From Nitrososphaeraceae archaeon (GTDB taxonomy: Archaea; Thermoproteota; Nitrososphaeria; Nitrososphaerales; Nitrososphaeraceae), in assembly GCA_016782225.1 (NCBI GenBank), contig JADDOW010000065.1:1-34157 (forward strand): a stretch of DNA of 34,157 nt, read 5' to 3'. Below are positions 24,002 through 33,601 of the stretch, in pieces; within the stretch, counting starts at the first letter, position 1, and each line of letters begins with the position of its first letter. The notes under the pieces were generated by a model. That model did not search any database, had not been told where the DNA came from, and saw only the letters and a program-made list of their open reading frames with translations. The position numbers and the translations under genes are program-made.

Positions 24002-24873
24002 AGATAGGGGAAGAACAGTCTTCTTCACTCTATATTCTTTTTGATAGCATTAGATGGGAAGAAAAGTCAATAATTGAATCTGCAAAAAAAAACAATATCG
24101 ATTTAAAACCGATCGATTGTAAAGAACTTATTTTGTTTTTGAATAGTGAAACTAAAGAATTTAAAGATAAAGTTGTCTTACAGCGATGTATAAGTTATTT
24201 TAAAAGCATTCATTCTACTGCTGCACTGGAAGGGCTTGGAGCACAAATGATAAACACCCTTTATACTTCTATAATGTGTGGCAATAAATTATTCTCTCAT
24301 ATGGAACTTCAAAAGCAAGGAATAGTTACTCCAAATGCCTTTTGCTCTTTCTCCCCATCATCTGCGATTGAAGGAATCCATCGATTAGGCTATCCTGCAG
24401 TGATTAAACCAACCATTGGAAGCTGGGGACGATTGATTGGCCTGTTAAATGACGAAGAAGCTGCCAAAGCTGTTTTGGAGGATCGTCAACACATGTTTCC
24501 AATCTACCAAATAAACTATATTGAAGAATTCGTTAAAAGGCCGCCAAGAGATATACGTGCAATTGTTATAGACGATCAAGTGGTAGCTGCCATATACAGA
24601 TATTCGGGCAAAAATGAATGGAAAACAAATATGGCGTTGGGGGGCCATGCCGAAGCCTGTCCCATAACGAAAGATCTGGAGGATATTTGTATTAAATCCG
24701 CAAAAATTTTTAAAGGTGACATAGTAGGTGTTGATTTGATGGAAAATGAGGTCCATGGTTTATTAGTTCATGAAGTAAACAACACAACTGAGTTCAAAAA
24801 CACTGTAAGAGTTACTGGGATTGATATACCGTCGTTGATTGTTGATTACATGATTAAAATTTCCAAAAAATAG
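23989..24873 (+). CDS. lysX: Alpha-aminoadipate-LysW ligase LysX
   Basis: ATP-grasp ligase, 294 residues, paralogue of the product of 18015-18887. Signatures are IKPTIGSWGRLIGL (139-152), EEFVKRPPRDIRA (179-191), AAIYRYS (200-206) and HEVNNTTEFKN (261-271). The NNTTEFKNTVRVTGIDIP segment is closer to Thermus LysX than the argX paralogue is (recalled, not aligned), and the position between lysW and lysK supports aminoadipate as substrate. The only in-frame start near the conserved ILFDSIRWEEK beginning is a TTG that overlaps the lysW 3' end by 13 bases. GGAG lies just before it inside lysW, so translation is probably coupled. It would load the C terminus of LysW. Confidence 0.87.
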   Translation: MGTIKIGEEQSSSLYILFDSIRWEEKSIIESAKKNNIDLKPIDCKELILFLNSETKEFKDKVVLQRCISYFKSIHSTAALEGLGAQMINTLYTSIMCGNKLFSHMELQKQGIVTPNAFCSFSPSSAIEGIHRLGYPAVIKPTIGSWGRLIGLLNDEEAAKAVLEDRQHMFPIYQINYIEEFVKRPPRDIRAIVIDDQVVAAIYRYSGKNEWKTNMALGGHAEACPITKDLEDICIKSAKIFKGDIVGVDLMENEVHGLLVHEVNNTTEFKNTVRVTGIDIPSLIVDYMIKISKK

Positions 24874-24878
24874 CAAAT

Positions 24879-26003
24879 ATGGTTTCTCCAGCCTTTGCTA
24901 TAAAGTTATTACAGAACTCGTTGGAAATTTATTCGCCATCTAGATCAGAATCAAAACTTGCAAATTTTTTAAAAGATGTTTGCATGGATCTTGGGTTTGA
25001 GCAAGCAAATATTGATAGCGTGGGAAACATCATTGCAATAAAAGGGACCGGGGATCCTGTAATATTACTTTGTGGTCATATGGATACAGTTCCAGGTATT
25101 GTTCCAGTCCGTCTAGATGGTGATTATATGTATGGCAGAGGCGCCTCAGACGCAAAGGCGCCTTTAATTTCTATGTTATTGAGTGCCGCTGATTTTCCTA
25201 AACAAACTGGAACTATAATTTTTGCTGGTGTAGTTGATGAAGAAGGCAATGCCACAGGCATAAAAAACCTTGTTAAAGACAAAAATTTAAGTCCACATTA
25301 TGCTATTTTTGGTGAACCAAGCGGGATTGATAATATTACTATTTCTTATAAAGGTCGTTTAGAGATTCGTTTGCTGTGTGATGTAAATAACAGTGCGCAT
25401 GCAAGTGCGCCATGGCTTTCTTTGAATGCTATCGAGGAAATTTATAGTATATGGAATAGCTTAAAAAATGTTTTAGACAACATTGATGTCAATACAACTA
25501 AAAATAAGGCAAACATTGTAAGTTACAGCATAACCGAGGTAAGTGGGGGATCAAGTCATAATGTTACTCCTCAAAAATGCAGAATGACTATTGATATTCG
25601 AATACCTAACAGCCTATGTTGCGATGATGTTTTGAATTTATTGGATATGAAAATCAATGAAATTACAAAAGAGAAGGGTACAATAATAATTAAATATCAT
25701 GTAGAGGACAAAACAGAACCTTTTCAAGCAAATGCTTCTTCCCCTTTAGTGAGATCCCTGGTATTGGCAATCTTGGAAAACAGAAAAAGAAGACCTTTAT
25801 TGTTAAGAAAAACCGGAACAGGGGATATGAATATTTTGGGTAACGTGTTAAATATACCTGTGGTCACATATGGTCCTGGAGACCCGCACACATCTCATAC
25901 AGCGGATGAGAAGGTATACATCAAAGAATATCTGACTGGCATAGAAATATTTAAAAATACTGTATCTCATATGATACGATTGCATAGGAATTTACAAAAA
26001 TAA
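24879..26003 (+). CDS. lysK: LysW-lysine/ornithine hydrolase LysK (M20 family)
   Basis: Releases lysine (and ornithine) from LysW, the last step on the carrier. The 374-residue M20-type metallopeptidase shows the metal ligands H67 and bridging D91 (CGHMDTVPG, GRGASDAKAP), the catalytic and ligand E121-E122 (DEEGNATG), E146 (FGEPSG) and the final histidine in PGDPHTSHTADE near the C terminus. The dimerisation domain lies between. It starts 5 bases after lysX and closes the lysS-W-X-K operon. One deblocking enzyme for both pathways again fits the shared-enzyme scheme. The ArgE/DapE family is the alternative by homology; context decides. Confidence 0.92.
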   Translation: MVSPAFAIKLLQNSLEIYSPSRSESKLANFLKDVCMDLGFEQANIDSVGNIIAIKGTGDPVILLCGHMDTVPGIVPVRLDGDYMYGRGASDAKAPLISMLLSAADFPKQTGTIIFAGVVDEEGNATGIKNLVKDKNLSPHYAIFGEPSGIDNITISYKGRLEIRLLCDVNNSAHASAPWLSLNAIEEIYSIWNSLKNVLDNIDVNTTKNKANIVSYSITEVSGGSSHNVTPQKCRMTIDIRIPNSLCCDDVLNLLDMKINEITKEKGTIIIKYHVEDKTEPFQANASSPLVRSLVLAILENRKRRPLLLRKTGTGDMNILGNVLNIPVVTYGPGDPHTSHTADEKVYIKEYLTGIEIFKNTVSHMIRLHRNLQK

Positions 26004-26102
26004 TCTCACAAGCAATAATTATTCAGTTCTTTTCCTTCCTTAATTGATATTGGTGAATACATACACAAATAAATTATAACAATATACCGTATTTAACAAT
26101 CA

Positions 26103-27212
26103 ATGCTCTGTTTAATAGGTGTGGGAATAAATGAATATGGTTCTTTGAGTTCTGGCTCTATTGAGATATTGAAAAACAGTGATATGGTGTATATAGAAAG
26201 ATTTACTGGATTTTTATCAAACGAATTTTTAGAAAAAGTAAGAAGTGTTGTGGATGATTATGGAGTTTCACGCCAAAAAAAAAGGATTGCGGTTCAATTA
26301 GTAAAAAGATGGTTTGTAGAGGATGGAAGGCAAATATTGGAAAATTCATTAAAAGAAAATGTAAGTATATTGATTTACGGTGACCCTCTAATCGCAACCA
26401 CCTACAATGATCTTCTTGTTAGGGCTAAAAAGCAATCCATACCCTATAAAGTAATTCATTCCTCATCTGGAATTACGTCACTAATAGGTGAGTCTGGACT
26501 GCATTATTATAAATTTGGGAAAATGGTTACTATTATGTCTGATCCAATGTCGTCAATAACCGTATACGATACCATATATAATAATATATGTCTTGGATTA
26601 CATACTCTGATTCTGACGGAGTATAACAATGATTCTGAAAATGATGGTTTAAGCCCCTACAGTCCCTCCCCTTTTTTTCTTTCTCCAAAAAAAGTTTTTG
26701 ATCTCCTACTGGAAAGAGAAAATGAATTAAAACTACTCAATTTGTCTGAAAACTCTTTTGTAATTGTGGCCTATAAAATTGGAACTGAGAGCTCGAAAGT
26801 AATATGTGGGAAAATAAAGTCTCTGATGAATATTGAGTTTGAGGGCGGCCCTAATTCTATAATTATTCCTGGTACTTTACATTTTACTGAAGTTGATTCC
26901 ATTAAAAACTTGACTGTTGTGTTGGACGATCCTATAGATAACTCTGCCAAAATCGATAGACTGTCCAATAGGATGTTAGACAAATACATTCCAAATGCAA
27001 AAAAAGCATTATCTGCCTTATCGTTATTAATAGAAGAAGATATTACTATTAAAAAAGAATATTCTGTTGTTTTGGAAAATGCTGAAAACTATCTTTACGA
27101 TGCTGAAAATTTTTATAAGCAAGGTAGAACGGAACTCGCAATTCTCAGTGTTGGTTATGCTGAGGGTTTAATTGATTCTATTCGATTCCAAAAAGGCATG
27201 GACCCATGGTAG
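26103..27212 (+). CDS. dph5: Diphthine synthase fused to DUF357 domain
   Basis: Methylates the modified histidine of elongation factor 2 on the way to diphthamide. Residues 1-270 are a tetrapyrrole-methylase-fold diphthine synthase: LIGVGINEYGSLS (4-16), the SAM-site GDPLIATT (93-100), SSGITSLIGESGLHYYKFG (121-139) and IPGTLHFTE (255-263). Residues about 285-365 form a second domain, helical, with DKYIPNAKKALSAL and ENAENYLYDAENFYKQG, matching DUF357. In other archaea DUF357 is a free-standing neighbour gene, so this looks like a fusion. A loop with DGLSPYSPSPFFLSP (181-195) replaces a shorter family turn. It stands 99 bases after lysK with its own AT-rich promoter region. Confidence 0.92.
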   Translation: MLCLIGVGINEYGSLSSGSIEILKNSDMVYIERFTGFLSNEFLEKVRSVVDDYGVSRQKKRIAVQLVKRWFVEDGRQILENSLKENVSILIYGDPLIATTYNDLLVRAKKQSIPYKVIHSSSGITSLIGESGLHYYKFGKMVTIMSDPMSSITVYDTIYNNICLGLHTLILTEYNNDSENDGLSPYSPSPFFLSPKKVFDLLLERENELKLLNLSENSFVIVAYKIGTESSKVICGKIKSLMNIEFEGGPNSIIIPGTLHFTEVDSIKNLTVVLDDPIDNSAKIDRLSNRMLDKYIPNAKKALSALSLLIEEDITIKKEYSVVLENAENYLYDAENFYKQGRTELAILSVGYAEGLIDSIRFQKGMDPW

Positions 27213-27274
27213 TATATGAAAATACTTTTTTATATACAATAGTTTAGAATTGTTAATAGAATATTTTCTCAAAT

Positions 27275-28846
<1,572 letters not shown>

Positions 28847-28847
28847 C

Positions 28848-28867
28848 TTTGCTTTGCTTTGCTTTGC
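28848..28867 (+). repeat. Four TTTGC pentamers
   Basis: Four exact tandem copies of TTTGC begin 2 bases after the stop of the KaiC-like ATPase gene. Probably a slippage product with no coding role; the pyrimidine-rich RNA could aid termination. Confidence 0.85.
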
Positions 28868-28953
28868 TTCTCAGTTGTACATTGTGTCTCTTTAGGTGAA
28901 AATGATCCAAATATCTAAATATCTTTATTTGATTGCTTTGATTATTATTTTCT

Positions 28954-29895
28954 ATGTCTGATTTCTTCTCTGTTTTAGATTATAAGTTTCAAGACTTTGT
29001 GGATGCAATTGTTAAAACCACAAAAATACACGATGATCAAAGAACCCGGGGCGTTGTCTCAAAAATCGGCATATTGTCTGGACACTATATCAATTTCCAA
29101 ATTCCACACAATCTTGTAGTTGTTGGTGATATACATGGCGATTTTGTCGCTTTGGAGAAGATAATGGAGGGGATAAATTTTAAAGATTTTTTAAAAAACG
29201 AATCTAACATCTTAATTTTTTTAGGCGATTATATTGATAGGGGTGCGTATTCCATTGAAGTTTTGCTTTTTCTTTGCAAACTAAAAATTCTATACCCTGG
29301 CAATGTCTTTTTATTGAGGGGCAATCATGAATCATATGACCGTTTTCCATTCTCCTCTTATGATTTTTATTCCAATCTAGTCAATAAAGTTGGAAAACCA
29401 ATTGATACCCTGTACAACAACACCATTTTGCCATTTTTTGAATCTTTGTTTTTGTTTTGTGAAATAAGCGGGTTTTCTATTTTAACTCATGGTGGCTTGC
29501 CTGTTATTGAAAATCCTTTGTTTTTCAGAAATTATAAATCTCATTTATCTAATTCATTGGAAAATAACGCCTTGCTGGAGGAGATCTTATGGAATGATCC
29601 ACGGGATTTACCAGATAATAAGAGTTGGAGTTTTTCCAATCGGGGATTAGGAAAATATTTTGGTATTGATGTGACAAATATGTGGTTATCAAATACAGGG
29701 TGCAAGTTCCTTTTAAGAGGACATGAGCCCTGTCGGGGTTATAAGCTAATTCATGAAAATAAAGTTCTCACCATTTTTTCATCCAAAGCCCCATACCCAA
29801 AGTTTGAATCATCGTATCTGAAAATTTCACAAAAGGAGATTGTTGAAATAAACGGCGATGGCTCCTCAATCTCACAATATGTTCATATTGTTTAA
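28954..29895 (+). CDS. PPP-family serine/threonine protein phosphatase
   Basis: A 313-residue metallophosphatase of the eukaryote-like PP1/PP2A family. All core motifs are present in order: GDIHG (58-62), GDYIDRG (91-97), RGNHE (122-126), HGG (179-181), LWNDP (212-216, replacing the usual LWSDP), RGHE (255-258) and VLTIFSS (271-277). It is cytosolic, with no signal or membrane segment, and has a 50-residue N-terminal lead-in. It would dephosphorylate Ser/Thr on proteins; Ap4A hydrolases of the same superfamily are shorter and lack this full set. It is not in an obvious operon; the next gene is convergent TFB. Target proteins are unknown. Confidence 0.93.
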   Translation: MSDFFSVLDYKFQDFVDAIVKTTKIHDDQRTRGVVSKIGILSGHYINFQIPHNLVVVGDIHGDFVALEKIMEGINFKDFLKNESNILIFLGDYIDRGAYSIEVLLFLCKLKILYPGNVFLLRGNHESYDRFPFSSYDFYSNLVNKVGKPIDTLYNNTILPFFESLFLFCEISGFSILTHGGLPVIENPLFFRNYKSHLSNSLENNALLEEILWNDPRDLPDNKSWSFSNRGLGKYFGIDVTNMWLSNTGCKFLLRGHEPCRGYKLIHENKVLTIFSSKAPYPKFESSYLKISQKEIVEINGDGSSISQYVHIV

Positions 29896-29925
29896 TGACG
29901 CGTTTTTTCTCTTTAGATATTTATG

Positions 29926-30846
29926 TTACATTTCAATTTTGGTTTTGATCTCTTTGCACCTTTTTCTTAGTGAAACTGTCGAGATTTCTGCAACTTGACA
30001 TATTTCTACCTGCCTCAAAAATTCATTGCAGTTTTGTGATGCTAAATATATTATCGAGCCCGCAAGAGCACGGGGGTTTTTCCCAATTGATATTCTACAT
30101 TTCTGGGCCATTGAAAAAATCCTTAAAGCCTCTCTTTTGGTTTTTTCGCTCATCTGTAATCTATTGCAAATTAAAGTAACGTAGTCTGGACCATGAAGCA
30201 CAGGCATCTGCAATGAGAGCTCCTTTAAAATCAATTTATAGTGGGACATTATATCCTTTGTAGTTATATTACAGGCATTAGCGATGTCTGTTATAGTCTT
30301 AGGTGTTTCAGTTTCACGGCAAGCTGCATAAAGCGCTGCCCCAACTAACCCCAAAGTCGATCTTCCCTTGGCCAGTTTTTTTATCGCTGCCTTTCTGTAT
30401 ATGTATGCCGCTCCCTCGATTACAGCCTGACTTAGATACAATTTGTCGCCAAAGTTGTTTAATAGCTTTAATGCCTTCTCCAAATTTCGGGAAATTGAGT
30501 CGTTTAATTGTGCCCTGTTGTTCCAAGTCCTTAATCTTTGCATACTGTTTTTTTGCGATGGTTCTAATGCTTTGCCCCTTGCATCTGTATCGCCAATGCC
30601 AATAAGGGTAGACAACCCTTTGTTATGTACCGCAAGCGATTCAGGCATGCCGGTCCTTGTCCTGTCTGTATACCCTGAATTATTTCTATAATTCCCACTT
30701 GAGTCTGTATTAGGATCCTGCTTTGAAACACAACCACAAGAAGAACAAACATACTCAAAAGAGACATTATCAAAAATAACAGAATCACTATTGCAATATT
30801 CGCAAACTATTGGCTTTGAATTCCCCACATTGCCTTCTTGCTGCAT
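29926..30846 (-). CDS. tfb: Transcription initiation factor B (TFB)
   Basis: Recruits RNA polymerase to TBP-bound promoters. The 306-residue protein has the N-terminal zinc ribbon C15-x2-C18 and C34-x2-C37, a B-finger/linker containing GMPESLAVHNKGLSTLIG (about 65-82), and two cyclin-like repeats (about 110-200 and 205-300) with AALYAACRETETPKTITDIA and AGSIIYLASQ. All parts are complete. Nitrososphaeria usually carry several TFB paralogues; this window shows one, so it cannot be said whether it is the main factor. It is convergent with the phosphatase and divergent from the glycosyltransferase gene. Confidence 0.96.
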   Translation of the reverse strand: MQQEGNVGNSKPIVCEYCNSDSVIFDNVSFEYVCSSCGCVSKQDPNTDSSGNYRNNSGYTDRTRTGMPESLAVHNKGLSTLIGIGDTDARGKALEPSQKNSMQRLRTWNNRAQLNDSISRNLEKALKLLNNFGDKLYLSQAVIEGAAYIYRKAAIKKLAKGRSTLGLVGAALYAACRETETPKTITDIANACNITTKDIMSHYKLILKELSLQMPVLHGPDYVTLICNRLQMSEKTKREALRIFSMAQKCRISIGKNPRALAGSIIYLASQNCNEFLRQVEICQVAEISTVSLRKRCKEIKTKIEM

Positions 30847-30942
30847 AAAATATTGATCACTATTTTATTACTTATAAAAGTTATTATTTATGCTTTTTCT
30901 AAGACTTTAACGATGCTAATTTAGTGATGAATCATATTTCCA

Positions 30943-32400
30943 ATGGGAAAAAAATTTATGGATTTCATAAAACGATTAAATTATTATAAAAGGGTAATTA
31001 TACTCTCTTTATTGATTGATAACCCTGCGCTTTTGATTGCTACAGTTGTATGGATATTCTTTATACCTCGTGCCATTACTTTATTTTATCGATTCATTAA
31101 AAATAACAAAAGGTTTATTGAAAAAGATTTGAGACGAATTCCCAATGATCCAAAAATTATTTTCCAAATAACCACTCGTTCCGCAACAAAAACCTCTGTA
31201 GTAAAAAGAGGGATAAACTCGATCATTGATTCATGCAACAAAATTAACTATTTCAAATACGAAATATTTGTTGTAACGGAAGATTTCAATGACACTAACA
31301 CATTGAATTCCTCTTTGTGCACTGTTGTGTGTGTGAGTAAAAAATTCAGTCCTAATGCAATAAAAAAAGGTAGGGCTTTGCAATATGCGGTGGAATTCAG
31401 ACGAAAAAAGCGTAAAAATTCTTCTGATTATTGGGTGTTTCATATGGATGATGAAAGTTATGTTGTCCCGCAAACTGTACTTTCATTGCTAAAGTTTATC
31501 CGTGAAAAAAGAGGGGTTGCCGCAGAGGGTCCAATTTTTTATCCATTAAAATTTGAGATTGCAAACAGAATCACTGCCTTGGCAGAATCACCGAGGTCTT
31601 TTGGTTGTTTTGAATGCGTCACTCACATGAATAACCCACCTCCTATACACATGCATGGCAGCAATCTGTTGGTGCGATCTGATATTGAAGATGCAATTGG
31701 ATGGGAATTTGGCCCGATTCTGGCCGAAGATCAGAGATTTGGATATGAAATTTTTAAAAGATACGGAAAACACTCCATGGGTTGGCATGGAGGGATTGTG
31801 TTGGAGCAACCGCCTTTAAATTTAAAGGATCACTTTATGCAGAGAAGAAGGTGGATAATAGGCAATTTACAGAACATTGAAAGTTTTTCCAAATTCTTTA
31901 AATTGCGTTTAATCTACAAATGTCTCTCTTTCTTTTTGTCCTTTATTTCTGCCACAATATCACTATCCTTAGCTTTTTACATAAATATCCCTAAAATATC
32001 TAATATTTTTTCTTACATTAGCTTTGATTGGTCCTACAACATTGGTTTTGACTTTTCAGTTTGGTTTGACAGAATAAACAACATCTTAAATTCCTCTAGT
32101 GATGTTTTCAAACCGTTAACTAATATTCAGGTTTTTGACAGTAGCCTGGGCCTGATACTGTTATTTACAAGTGTGATTTGGTTATTATCCTATCAGATTG
32201 GGCTTTTCTTAAATCTTAGGTATGCGAAAATAAGTTTCGTAAAAAGGATGTACTTACACCTTCAAACCTTTTTGTTAGCTCCATTAATAGGGTTAGTAGA
32301 ATCTTTTCCTGCCTTTTATTCTGTAATAGAGTATTATTTTTCTAAATATGTTAGAAAAAACAACCTCAAGTTTTTAGAGTTCTATGTTGTAAAAAAATGA
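30943..32400 (+). CDS. Membrane glycosyltransferase family 2, egghead-like
   Basis: A 485-residue processive-type GT2 enzyme. An N-terminal membrane helix (about 28-50) precedes the catalytic domain with the metal-binding HMDDES (167-172), HMHGSNLLVRSD (236-247), the AED catalytic-base motif (261-263) and QRRRW (300-304), the QxxRW motif. Three or more C-terminal membrane helices follow (around 315-347, 390-425 and 440-465). The set resembles the egghead/BRE-3 group, which transfers a sugar from a nucleotide donor to a lipid; in archaea this could build membrane glycolipids or surface glycans. ATG start at MGKKFMDF; the frame extends no further. No other glycan genes flank it. Confidence 0.85.
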   Translation: MGKKFMDFIKRLNYYKRVIILSLLIDNPALLIATVVWIFFIPRAITLFYRFIKNNKRFIEKDLRRIPNDPKIIFQITTRSATKTSVVKRGINSIIDSCNKINYFKYEIFVVTEDFNDTNTLNSSLCTVVCVSKKFSPNAIKKGRALQYAVEFRRKKRKNSSDYWVFHMDDESYVVPQTVLSLLKFIREKRGVAAEGPIFYPLKFEIANRITALAESPRSFGCFECVTHMNNPPPIHMHGSNLLVRSDIEDAIGWEFGPILAEDQRFGYEIFKRYGKHSMGWHGGIVLEQPPLNLKDHFMQRRRWIIGNLQNIESFSKFFKLRLIYKCLSFFLSFISATISLSLAFYINIPKISNIFSYISFDWSYNIGFDFSVWFDRINNILNSSSDVFKPLTNIQVFDSSLGLILLFTSVIWLLSYQIGLFLNLRYAKISFVKRMYLHLQTFLLAPLIGLVESFPAFYSVIEYYFSKYVRKNNLKFLEFYVVKK

Positions 32401-32505
32401 AGGGCGAATAATTCATCTCTCATTCATGTCGTGTTATCTGTATCTTAGAATAGATTGTCAATAATTGAGATTATTTAAAATTTTTCTATTTAATTGTATT
32501 TTTAT

Positions 32506-32608
32506 TGGTGGAGGAGGTGGGATTCGAACCCACGAACCCCTGAAGGACGGGATTTCTCCTTGTAAAATCTTGAGTCCTGCGCGTTTGACCAGGCTACGCG
32601 ACTCCTCC
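32506..32608 (-). tRNA. tRNA-Leu (CAA) with 15-nt intron and encoded CCA
   Basis: On the minus strand a class II tRNA begins GGAGGAG at 32608 and ends CTCCTCC-A at 32509, followed by an encoded CCA (32506-32508). The D-arm contains TAGCCTGGTCAAA, typical of tRNA-Leu. The T-arm is GTGGG-TTCGAAT-CCCAC, and a long variable arm lies before it. The anticodon CAA is at 32572-32570. A 15-nt intron lies after position 37. The anticodon stem CAGGA/TCCCG has one A-C mismatch at the second pair. An ORF on the plus strand across this region is not a gene. Confidence 0.92.
32554..32568 (-). other. tRNA-Leu(CAA) intron
   Basis: A 15-nt intron at position 37/38. CTCA of the anticodon loop faces GGAG at the intron end (three pairs and one A-G), leaving bulges A-G-A and A-A-A. 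Cutting after the second base of each restores the loop CTCAAGA. It is near the lower size limit of archaeal tRNA introns. Confidence 0.75.
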
Positions 32609-32738
32609 TTGAGTGGAGATATTAGTTTGCCTTCATTATTTTTATTCCTTTTGATCATTATATCTATTCTGTTGTTATATGATACCTGCAATAAATGAAA
32701 AAATTTAATATTCATTAAAATAAGACATATTCAAAAAT

Positions 32739-33038
32739 ATGAGTATGAATATTAGTGAGCTAACTAATGATATGAGACATGTGACCGTTGAGGGTACTGT
32801 AGAAAAAATAACTGAGCCAAGAACAGTAAACTTAAGAGCAGGGGGCTCAGCACAGGTTGCTGATGCCATAATTGCTGATAATACAGGGAATATAAAACTA
32901 TCTCTGTGGGATGATCAGATAAAAATGATCAAAGAAGGAGATAAAATTTTAATAGAGAATGGCTACACTCAAGCATTTAGGGGAGAAAATAGCCTTAACA
33001 TAGGACGTTATGGGAAAATAACTGTTTTAGATGCATAA
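32739..33038 (+). CDS. Single OB-fold nucleic-acid-binding protein (SSB/RPA-like)
   Basis: A 99-residue protein that is almost entirely one OB fold: VTVEGTVEKITEPRTVNL (strand 1 and loop; 20-37), VADAIIADNTGNIKLSLWDDQ (strands 2 and 3; seen as VADAIIADNTGN, IKLSLWDDQ), and the final strands GDKILIENGYTQAF and LNIGRYGKITVL. The pattern is that of archaeal RPA/SSB domains, which bind single-stranded DNA; the Trp in SLWDD is a usual stacking residue. No acidic C-terminal tail is present, unlike Sulfolobus SSB. It is a monocistronic-looking gene 130 bases from tRNA-Leu, with AT-rich leader. RNA binding is equally possible. Confidence 0.85.
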   Translation: MSMNISELTNDMRHVTVEGTVEKITEPRTVNLRAGGSAQVADAIIADNTGNIKLSLWDDQIKMIKEGDKILIENGYTQAFRGENSLNIGRYGKITVLDA

Positions 33039-33601
33039 CTAATTAATATGATTTCAAAACCTTTTGTTCCCTTTCCTTTTTTTTCATTAAATTTCCTCCA
33101 GAAAACATCAAAATTCATCGCTAGTATTTTATTACAATGGTATTCATAAGTTTCCTGAATAGATCTTAACTTTATCTTTGTAAAAAACTCTATAATATGC
33201 TGAAAGATGTTGATCTGTTTATCCTTTCTAATTTGTTAAAAAATCATATCTTTTAATTCAATATCCTTCTAACTCTTCCAACTATCATCTCAAAAAAGTA
33301 ATAAACAATATCTAAATACCATTCAATTATTTTTTAAATACTTGGTTATGTTTTACAATTTGGTAACTAACTATCCATTTAGATTTTTGATGTTGTAACG
33401 CGTTATTTATGATCTTTGCGTGTAAATGCAAAAATTCATTTATATGTTTATAATAATTATTTCATTCGAACCTGAATCCTATTGCTTGTCCTCTTTGTTT
33501 ATAACAACATTCTGTCTATTTCTTATTCTATATGTTCTCGAAACGTTTTAGTTGACATTTTATATTAAATCCCTTTATTGTGTAGGCAACAATGAATTGT
33601 A
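33039..33601. other. AT-rich intergenic stretch, nothing recognised
   Basis: No ORF with protein character on either strand and no tRNA or C/D box arrangement. Several T-rich runs follow the OB-fold gene (33063-33115) and may end its transcript. The last 60-100 bases before 33602 should contain the promoter of the secreted-protein gene. Confidence 0.5.

Noticed and set aside
30303-30691. Plus-strand ORFs inside the TFB gene
   Set aside because: They are shadows of the TFB coding strand, which has clear zinc ribbon and cyclin repeats.
32465-32698. Plus-strand ORF with GGGGIRTHEP-type peptide
   Set aside because: It covers tRNA-Leu on the other strand; this peptide is a well-known false translation of tRNA genes.
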